Under the pieces are notes generated by a model, which saw nothing but the letters and a program-made list of their open reading frames with translations, made no database searches and was not told the origin of the DNA. Below, in pieces: positions 52,827 through 58,300 of a stretch of 58,300 bases of DNA (positions within the stretch are counted from its first letter, which is position 1; each line of letters starts with the position of its first letter). This DNA is from Nitrospirales bacterium. GTDB taxonomy: Bacteria > Nitrospirota > Nitrospiria > Nitrospirales > UBA8639. A program made the translations under genes and the position numbers. The DNA is taken from the NCBI GenBank assembly GCA_029261355.1, contig JAJDBM010000067.1, forward strand, positions 1-58,300, read 5' to 3'.

Positions 52827-53586
52827 TGGGCAGGAGTTTGTGTATGGTCTTCATATTCTGAGAGAAATTCTTCGAGCAGGTACGCGTTCTATTTTGCGCC
52901 TTCACGTCATTCGCCAAGATGCACAGTTTGCCGAAATTATTCGTCTAGCTCGGTCACAAGGTGTCCCAATCGTTGTTGAGCCTCGTGAACGAATTAATCG
53001 GTTGGTCCCTGATGGGAATCATCAAGGCATTGTTGGGCTGGTCGCAGCTAAGGCATATGTCGATGAAGATGAATTATTAGATCAGGCGACACAACAGAAG
53101 ACGCCTTCCTTATTTCTTGTCCTCGATAGTATCCAAGATCCACAAAACCTCGGAGCCATTTTACGAACCGCAGATGCTGCTGGCGTACATGGTGTTTTTA
53201 TTCCAAAACATCGATCAGTTGGATTGACTGGTGGGGTAGCTCGTGCTTCTGCTGGGGCTATTGAGTATGTTCAGGTGGCGAGAGCAGGCAATACTAACCG
53301 TCTTTTGGAAAAGCTGCATTCCATCAATGTCATGACCTGTGCTTTAGATCCAACCGCCGAGACTCCCTATACGGCATTAGATCTGGCAAGTCCTACCGCA
53401 TTGGTCTTTGGTGCTGAAGGTGAAGGGATTCGTCCTGGGGTGTTGAAAAAGTGTGATCAGCGTACCAATATCCCCATGGTTGGGCGGATTGAATCACTCA
53501 ATCTTTCAGCTAGTGTAGCCGTGGTGTTGTTTGAAGCGATGAGACAGAGACGTGAGGCAGAGAACGCAAGAGTGAATCTTACTTGA
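52690..53586 (+). CDS. rlmB: 23S rRNA 2'-O-ribose methyltransferase RlmB/TrmH-type (SpoU)
   Basis: The 298-residue protein has a typical TrmH core from about residue 48 (QEFVYGLHILREILRAG), with SPOUT motif 1 SIQDPQNLGAILRTADAAGVHG, motif 2 VFGAEGEGIRP and motif 3 IPMVGRIESLNLSASVAVVLFEAMR. It methylates G2251 of 23S rRNA. The first 47 residues are basic and Pro/Lys-rich. No ATG or GTG lies between 52690 and the core, so translation must begin inside cysS, overlapping it by 137 bases, or use the TTG at 52735. Confidence 0.88.
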   Translation: MNKFKSDLKPKKGKTLPRPTKFAKTWRPKASPSKTGQTAPPVGNDDGQEFVYGLHILREILRAGTRSILRLHVIRQDAQFAEIIRLARSQGVPIVVEPRERINRLVPDGNHQGIVGLVAAKAYVDEDELLDQATQQKTPSLFLVLDSIQDPQNLGAILRTADAAGVHGVFIPKHRSVGLTGGVARASAGAIEYVQVARAGNTNRLLEKLHSINVMTCALDPTAETPYTALDLASPTALVFGAEGEGIRPGVLKKCDQRTNIPMVGRIESLNLSASVAVVLFEAMRQRREAENARVNLT

Positions 53587-53839
53587 CCTGAATGAGACCT
53601 TCCTGAATAGCAGCGTTCAACAGCTGTGCAGCATTCGACACACGAACTTTTTTCATCATATTGGCTCGATGGGCTTCAACTGTCTTCACACTAATTTTTA
53701 GCTGTTCAGCGATTTCTTTATTCTTGAGCCCGGACCAGATGAGTTGCAGAATTTCCTGCTCTCGATCCGTTAAGGCTTCTGGTCGTTTTCGCTTGATGGG
53801 AGGAAGTTCACGTTTTTTCACTTTAGGACGTTCTACCAT
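53579..53839 (-). CDS. Solo LuxR/GerE-type HTH protein
   Basis: The 86-residue protein has a basic tail (MVERPKVKKREL) and a GerE HTH: LTDREQEILQLIWSGLKNKEIAEQL followed by KTVEAHRANMMKKVRVSN. It lacks the receiver domain of NarL-type regulators, so activity may depend on protein contact or level. It is convergent with rlmB, overlapping its end by 8 bases, and divergent from the prepilin peptidase gene, so a link to pilus genes is plausible. Confidence 0.82.
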   Translation of the reverse strand: MVERPKVKKRELPPIKRKRPEALTDREQEILQLIWSGLKNKEIAEQLKISVKTVEAHRANMMKKVRVSNAAQLLNAAIQEGLIQVK

Positions 53840-53947
53840 GAGTACCTCGGATAATTGCTACCGTTAAATTAAGTAGGGGATCGTAGCAGGCCATTTTCAG
53901 AAAGTAAACCAAGGATATTACGTATATCATGTGAAGTTCGTATTGAG

Positions 53948-54727
53948 ATGAGAGGAGCACTGTTGATGGAATATGGAGTGGTACTTTTCTTTGGTGTGAT
54001 AATTGGGAGTTTTTTAACCGTTTGTATCCATCGTATTCCCCGAGAAACCTCCATTGTGTCTCCACGTTCAGCCTGCGTAAGCTGCAATCAGACCATTTGC
54101 TGGTATGACAATATTCCTATTGTGAGTTTTCTCATTTTACGTGGACGTTGTCGGTATTGTCAGTTTGCGATACGACCTCGATATCCAATAATTGAGCTAT
54201 CCAATGGACTCGGGTATATGGCCATTCTCTGGCGATTTGGCTGGGGGTGGGAGTCAGTGGTCTATGCCATATTTTTTTCTGTTCTTCTCACAATTACTTG
54301 GATTGATTGGGACTATCAGATTATTCCTGATGTGATTTCCCTGCCAGGTATCGTAGTCGGAATGGTTGCGGCTGCTACGGTCCTTCCAACAGGGATGATG
54401 AATTCAATCATCGGTGTGGTGGTCGGGGGGGGAGTGTTGTGGTTCATGGCTTGGATCAGTCCATTCCTTTTTGGCAAAGAAGGGCTTGGAGGCGGGGATA
54501 TTAAATTGTTAGCGATGGTTGGGGCCTTTCTCGGATGGCAAGCGGCACTGACAACTCTTATGGTCGCGTCAATAGTCGGAGCAGTGATTGGTATTGTGCT
54601 TTTGGTATTCAAGATTTTAAAGAGTGGACAATATATACCGTTCGGTCCTTATTTAGCGTTGGGGGCAATACTGGCTTTATTTTATGGCGCGGAGATGATG
54701 GACTGGTATTTTGGAAGGTTTCAATGA
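53948..54727 (+). CDS. pilD: Prepilin peptidase (PilD/GspO)
   Basis: The 259-residue membrane enzyme cleaves leader peptides of type IV pilins and pseudopilins, then methylates the new N-terminus. It has the cysteine pair pattern CVSCNQTI and CRYCQF for zinc, the first catalytic Asp in DWDYQIIPD, and the second in the GGGDIKL motif. About seven membrane helices. The stop overlaps the next gene (fimT/gspH-like) by 4 bases; both belong to the minor pilin cluster. Confidence 0.93.
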   Translation: MRGALLMEYGVVLFFGVIIGSFLTVCIHRIPRETSIVSPRSACVSCNQTICWYDNIPIVSFLILRGRCRYCQFAIRPRYPIIELSNGLGYMAILWRFGWGWESVVYAIFFSVLLTITWIDWDYQIIPDVISLPGIVVGMVAAATVLPTGMMNSIIGVVVGGGVLWFMAWISPFLFGKEGLGGGDIKLLAMVGAFLGWQAALTTLMVASIVGAVIGIVLLVFKILKSGQYIPFGPYLALGAILALFYGAEMMDWYFGRFQ

Positions 54728-55194
54728 TTGAGGCCACGCCGATAGAGAATGCAAGCAGTGGGTATAGTCTCATTGAGTTGGTGACTGTCTTAGGGGTCCT
54801 GGCGATTACCTTTCTGTTGAGTCAATCCTGGCTCGTGACTCAGTTGCCAAAATGGCGATTAAATGGCGCAGCGAGGCAAGTTGTTTCAGATTTCATGGCG
54901 ACGAAAACCCAAGCCGTCACTCAAGGGAACAAGCATCGAATCACTTTTCTGGATAGGCATCGATATTCAATCTTAGATGACGATAACAACAATGGCCGCC
55001 CTGACCCGACTGAACATGTCGCCATTCGAGATATTCATGCTGACTATGAGGATGTCATGTTGACTACCACCAATCATCCTATTTTTCATCCGCGTGGGAC
55101 GGCCTCAAACCTTGCCACGGTGACGCTCTCTAATTCAGCAGGGACAAAAGTCATTACCGTGGGAATTACAGGTCGGGTGACGATTAAATCATAG
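54724..55194 (+). CDS. GspH/FimT-family minor pseudopilin
   Basis: From the ATG at 54724, overlapping the prepilin peptidase stop, the protein has 156 residues. The leader ends before SGYSLIELVTVLG, a prepilin cleavage site (Gly-Tyr) with Glu+5 and a hydrophobic helix. The rest is the variable FimT/GspH domain. A longer frame from 54535 is a shadow. Usually first of the minor pilins that prime pilus assembly. Confidence 0.85.
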   Translation: MIEATPIENASSGYSLIELVTVLGVLAITFLLSQSWLVTQLPKWRLNGAARQVVSDFMATKTQAVTQGNKHRITFLDRHRYSILDDDNNNGRPDPTEHVAIRDIHADYEDVMLTTTNHPIFHPRGTASNLATVTLSNSAGTKVITVGITGRVTIKS

Positions 55195-55208
55195 GCGAGA
55201 ATGAGCGC

Positions 55209-55613
55209 ATGTTCACCGTTATCAGATTCCCACGCAGTATTTCCTCAAACCACGGTGCCAGTTTATTAGAAGTCCTGATTGCCATGGTCTTGGTGTCTGT
55301 TTCAATCTTGGGAGTGGCTGGGTTTTCTACGGTATCTATCAAGGGAACGGCCTTTGGTAAAGAAATGACCATGGCAGTCACGTTGGCTCAAGATGCACTC
55401 GAAGAGGTGCGTCGTGTTGGGTATCAACCTTCCCTCTCAGGAGTGGTCACTGTCGTAGAGCCTTATGGCTCAATCGCAAGGGCCCCATTATTCGAAAGGG
55501 CAGTGGTGACAGAAGCGCAGACGCCAGCACCGGGACTGCAAACGGTGACGGTTACAGTCGCATGGGATGCTGATGAACATGTGACGTCTCTTTCGACCAT
55601 ACTAGCTAAATAG
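55209..55613 (+). CDS. pilV: Minor pilin PilV-like
   Basis: The 134-residue protein has the prepilin site HGASLLEVLIAMVLVS near residue 15-31, typical of PilV (SLLEVLIA). It would be processed by the adjacent prepilin peptidase and join the minor pilin tip complex. Cluster position (after fimT-like, before pilW) supports the name. Confidence 0.85.
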   Translation: MFTVIRFPRSISSNHGASLLEVLIAMVLVSVSILGVAGFSTVSIKGTAFGKEMTMAVTLAQDALEEVRRVGYQPSLSGVVTVVEPYGSIARAPLFERAVVTEAQTPAPGLQTVTVTVAWDADEHVTSLSTILAK

Positions 55614-55623
55614 GCCTTCGGAG

Positions 55624-56223
55624 ATGAGGGATTTCAATGACCAGGGATTCACGCTCATAGAAGTTGTGATAGCCCTTGCTCTCAGCATGGTGACGCTTGG
55701 CGCAATTTATAGCATTTATTTGAGTCAAGTGAAGGCTCAAGTCGTGAGAGAAGATAACTTGGATATGCAACAGCATGCACGGGTCGCGATGGACTTAATC
55801 ATTCATGAACTCACTATGGCTGGCTATGATCCACGGCATGTCAATAACGATACGAATGTGGGAAACAACTTTGATGGTATTGTGTATCATCCAACGCATT
55901 TGATCATCAACGCAGACCTCAACGGAAATGGCAGTCCGACTGATCCGAATGAAGCAATTCAATTTTCACATGATCCAGCCACATTTATCTTACGACGTGA
56001 TACAGGTGGAGGCCGACAACCATTGGCCGAACATATTGAGACCTTTTCCATTAGATACTTTAATCGTGATGGACAGCTGACAACTGAATCTCAACACATT
56101 CGACAAATAGAACTCAGGATAAAAGCGCGTACAGAGAAATCTGACCCTCGATATCCAAATAATGGGGGTTATCGTACAGTCGTCTTACAGTCACGTATTA
56201 CCCCAAGGAATTTGGGTCTCTAA
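55624..56223 (+). CDS. pilW: Minor pilin PilW-like
   Basis: The 199-residue protein has a classic leader QGFTLIEVVIALALSM and a variable C-terminal domain including DLNGNGSPTDPNEAIQF. It is placed between pilV and pilX. PilW-type proteins help initiate fibres. Good ribosome site near 55615. Confidence 0.87.
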   Translation: MRDFNDQGFTLIEVVIALALSMVTLGAIYSIYLSQVKAQVVREDNLDMQQHARVAMDLIIHELTMAGYDPRHVNNDTNVGNNFDGIVYHPTHLIINADLNGNGSPTDPNEAIQFSHDPATFILRRDTGGGRQPLAEHIETFSIRYFNRDGQLTTESQHIRQIELRIKARTEKSDPRYPNNGGYRTVVLQSRITPRNLGL

Positions 56224-56254
56224 TAATGTTCTATTGCACGCTTGACTCTCAGGT

Positions 56255-57550
56255 ATGAGCAGGGACAACAATCTATGCCATGCACAAGGGATGGCATTGG
56301 TGGCCGCACTGATCCTTATGGCCATTTTGAGTATCATTGGGGCAACGGTATTAACGGCAACGTCAACTGAGATTACAATCAGTGGAAATTATCGACGTGG
56401 AGTAGAGGCTTTCTATCTGGCTGAAGCAGGAATTGCCGAGGGGCGAGCACGATTGCGAGGAAAACGCAGCAGTAATCCAGAACTTGTTGAGGATCCAGTT
56501 CAAGGGTACGATGCACGGTGGTCCGCTTACATTCTGACTTCCTCCAACTGGAACCCAACAAATGATCAGACATTTTACAAGCGACAGACTAACTATTTTC
56601 CTATCTATGGGAATCAAATGAATTCCACTGTGAGGGTCAATAGCCTGCAAAGCGATCTTCCTTATTGGGTTAAGCTCCATCACAAAACAGAATATGATGC
56701 TGAGCGAGAAGGCCATCGGCCCACGAATCCGCATTATGTTGATGGTGATGGAAGCATCAAGAAACATACTCGAGCTAATCCTGGTAATATCGTTATGTTT
56801 GGGTATCTTACAGCAGATGCCCTGACGCCTGTCGCATTCACGAGTAGCTCTCCGATGCACGGAGCTCTTCCGGTCGAACGAATCCGATCGTCTGCTAGTT
56901 TAAAAGGTGGATCAGTGACGATTGAAGTGGATGTGGTCCATCCTGCAGCACCTCCTGTTCTTGGTGCCATCTACGCACAGAATGGAATCACGTTAACGGG
57001 GCCATTCAATGTGATCAATGGAGCTGATCAATGTGGGGCTCTTCCATCTCATCCGCCCATATATTCTCGGACCCCATCATTAACCTTAGGTCCTGCGTCA
57101 TTCCAAGGGTTGCCGTCCTCCCCTCAGCAAGGACCTCTAGAAATTCATCTGTCGCAGATGCTGGCTTCATTAAAACAGGGAGCGATGCTCGTCACGACCA
57201 ATCAGTCAGGAGTGAATTGGGGAAATGCTTCAGCGCCACTTACGGTGCATGTTGATTCTTCCGCTATTCCCGGTGGTCTTACATTGAGAAACGCGACGGG
57301 GTATGGAATGCTACTTGTTGAGGGTGACCTAAAAATAGAAGGGCCAATTCAATGGCAGGGACTGTTGATCAGTTCTGGAAAAGTTCTCATGAACGGAACG
57401 TCAGGGCCGATTCGTGTGGAGGGTGGAGTCTGGGTGGACCAACTTGTTGATGTAGCTGGATCACTGAATGTTGTCTATGATAGTTGTGCGATCAAGAACG
57501 CTATTCTCAGTAAACCCGTCGTCGTCAGAAGGTGGAAGCAGGTGATGTGA
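56255..57550 (+). CDS. pilX: PilX-like minor pilin/assembly protein
   Basis: The 431-residue protein starts with an N-terminal PilX region (QGMALVAALILMAILSIIGATVL) and GNYRRGVEAFYLAEAGI, the signature of the PilX family, with a long C-terminal domain of repeated beta strands. Its length exceeds the usual 170-200 residues, so the C-terminal part may be a fused adhesin-like domain. PilY1, often next in the cluster, is not seen before the window ends. It is convergent with a DoxX gene. Confidence 0.82.
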   Translation: MSRDNNLCHAQGMALVAALILMAILSIIGATVLTATSTEITISGNYRRGVEAFYLAEAGIAEGRARLRGKRSSNPELVEDPVQGYDARWSAYILTSSNWNPTNDQTFYKRQTNYFPIYGNQMNSTVRVNSLQSDLPYWVKLHHKTEYDAEREGHRPTNPHYVDGDGSIKKHTRANPGNIVMFGYLTADALTPVAFTSSSPMHGALPVERIRSSASLKGGSVTIEVDVVHPAAPPVLGAIYAQNGITLTGPFNVINGADQCGALPSHPPIYSRTPSLTLGPASFQGLPSSPQQGPLEIHLSQMLASLKQGAMLVTTNQSGVNWGNASAPLTVHVDSSAIPGGLTLRNATGYGMLLVEGDLKIEGPIQWQGLLISSGKVLMNGTSGPIRVEGGVWVDQLVDVAGSLNVVYDSCAIKNAILSKPVVVRRWKQVM

Positions 57551-57558
57551 GGGAAGAC

Positions 57559-57927
57559 TTATGAAGAGCGAGATTCCGTATCAGAATTCTTAGGGTGTTT
57601 CATGGTCCAGGCTAAAGTCAGTAAGCCTAAGAGAAGCACTATGGGCACTGGAAAGGCTCCCATTTCTCCTGCGCGTAAGTGGGTGATCGATGCGCCGATC
57701 ATGGTCACACTTAAGAAAAGCACCCCGTATAATCGACCTGCCGGAATGAACAATCCCACTGCACCCAGTACCTCAATGATTCCTGTGACATAGACAAACC
57801 ACAGAGGATACCCCCAATGGGCGAATTCCTCAGCATGTCCAACAGGGTCCCAGAGTTTCTCTCCCCCGGCAAAAAGAAAGAGAAGTCCTAAAAGAACCCA
57901 TAGACTTGTTTTAATAATCTGTTTCAT
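57559..57927 (-). CDS. DoxX-family membrane protein
   Basis: The 122-residue protein has four hydrophobic helices and a DoxX-like start (LLGLLFLFAGGEKLWDPVGHAEEF). DoxX proteins are small membrane proteins sometimes linked to thiosulfate:quinone oxidoreductase or redox homeostasis. It has no cysteines, unlike the MauE-type protein at the left end. Role unknown. Confidence 0.8.
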   Translation of the reverse strand: MKQIIKTSLWVLLGLLFLFAGGEKLWDPVGHAEEFAHWGYPLWFVYVTGIIEVLGAVGLFIPAGRLYGVLFLSVTMIGASITHLRAGEMGAFPVPIVLLLGLLTLAWTMKHPKNSDTESRSS

Positions 57928-58060
57928 TGTTGTTCTGACAATGTTGTTTTTGTATCAGAATTATTAAACTACTAACTCTACTCTAGTTTGTTCAGAAAAA
58001 TAAGTCTACTCACGTGAAGATTGATTTCTTTGAAAAAAGCTAATCCTATTTCAAGTGAGG

Positions 58061-58088
58061 CTTATGGTGTATTGCCGTACACCATAAG
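58061..58088. repeat. Perfect 11-bp inverted repeat next to the right IS
   Basis: CTTATGGTGTA (58061-58071) and TACACCATAAG (58078-58088) form a stem over a 6-base loop. It lies just outside the predicted IS edge at 58102. No T-run on either strand, so a terminator is not supported; it might be a target site or part of a hairpin-rich spacer. Confidence 0.55.
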
Positions 58089-58101
58089 AGGTGTGTCATA
58101 C

Positions 58102-58119
58102 TGTAGTGCTCCCCCGAAA
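58102..58119 (+). repeat. Probable terminal inverted repeat of the right IS3 element
   Basis: TGTAGTGCTCCCCCGAAA begins with TG and resembles known IS3-family ends of the TGTAGTG-CCCC type. It lies directly outside the orfB stop at 58120. It differs from the left element's end, so two distinct IS3 elements bracket the window. Confidence 0.55.
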
Positions 58120-58300
58120 TCAAGCCACCTGTAAGCCTTGTTGTTGGCGATATTGCCGGGGACTCTGATACCGCAACGATTGATGGGGTCGTCCTTCGTT
58201 GTACCAACGCATCCAGGTCTCGATTCTTTTTCGGGCCTCCTCGAAGCTGCCAAATTGATGTTGCCAAACACATTCTTCTTTGAGGCTGCGAAAGAACCGT
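58120..58300 (-). CDS. IS3-family transposase OrfB, C-terminal part (cut by window edge)
   Basis: The minus-strand frame ends with FGSFEEARKRIETWMRWYN, EGRPHQSLRYQSPRQY and a TGA at 58120-58122. This is the C-terminal end of the DDE integrase core, including the last glutamate region (RSLKEEC). The rest runs off the right edge. Any overlapping frames on this strand are shadows. Confidence 0.88.
   Translation of the reverse strand, partial: RFFRSLKEECVWQHQFGSFEEARKRIETWMRWYNEGRPHQSLRYQSPRQYRQQQGLQVA

Noticed and set aside
58061-58088. A terminator at the 11-bp inverted repeat
   Set aside because: No T-run follows on either strand and no gene ends beside it.

Overview
The window reads as a bacterial chromosome segment of moderate GC, most likely from the phylum Nitrospirota and probably Nitrospira or a close relative. 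The main pointers are a five-subunit 2-oxoacid:ferredoxin oxidoreductase of the reductive-TCA type, an assimilatory sulfite reductase carrying a TusA tail, PEP-CTERM proteins with a PEP-CTERM-associated CAAX-like protease, and a mostly housekeeping gene content. Taxonomy is inferred from family content, not from a marker comparison. Both window ends cut through different IS3-family elements on the minus strand.

Layout: 1-1.9 kb holds an IS3 orfA fragment, a MauE/DoxX membrane protein, tmRNA (ssrA, minus strand, tag ANEPLALAA) and a SugE/Gdx exporter. 1.9-10.2 kb is a minus-strand sulfur assimilation cluster read in the order Rrf2 regulator, sulfite reductase-TusA, cysH (APS-type), trpD2/ybiB-like, cysD, cysN with a degenerate APS-kinase tail, and a 2OG-Fe(II) oxygenase. 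10.3-20.6 kb carries small hypotheticals, a methyltransferase overlapping pdxB, bcp peroxiredoxin, dtd, murJ, a membrane spermidine-synthase-like protein and a PEP-CTERM-type CAAX protease. 20.6-28.6 kb has an FG-GAP lipoprotein, a zinc-ribbon mini protein, and a CheB-CheR-PAS protein translationally coupled to a PAS histidine kinase/receiver hybrid.

28.8-33.7 kb is the most unusual stretch. Intact ruvA (minus strand, downstream of yebC) is followed by two extra copies of its 3' end. The first spacer holds one PEP-CTERM gene; the second holds another PEP-CTERM gene and a frameshifted XRE antitoxin-like gene. 33.9-45.0 kb is housekeeping on the plus strand: fmt, rsmA, ftsK, lolA, a membrane-anchored receiver, gph, thrH, a lipoprotein, cutA and an M23 peptidase. 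45.5-49.8 kb is the oxidoreductase operon (beta, gamma, ferredoxin delta, epsilon, alpha), closed by a strong terminator. 50.6-57.9 kb has a YqaA/DedA protein, cysS overlapping rlmB, a solo LuxR-type HTH protein, prepilin peptidase and a minor pilin cluster (fimT/gspH-like, pilV, pilW, pilX), then a DoxX protein before the right-hand IS.

Functionally, the sulfur cluster takes sulfate through APS directly to sulfite and sulfide: the APS-type reductase makes PAPS unnecessary, which fits the decayed kinase domain. The oxidoreductase would supply reductive carboxylation of acetyl-CoA or succinyl-CoA from reduced ferredoxin. The PEP-CTERM proteins and the CAAX-like protease point to an exosortase surface-protein system encoded elsewhere.
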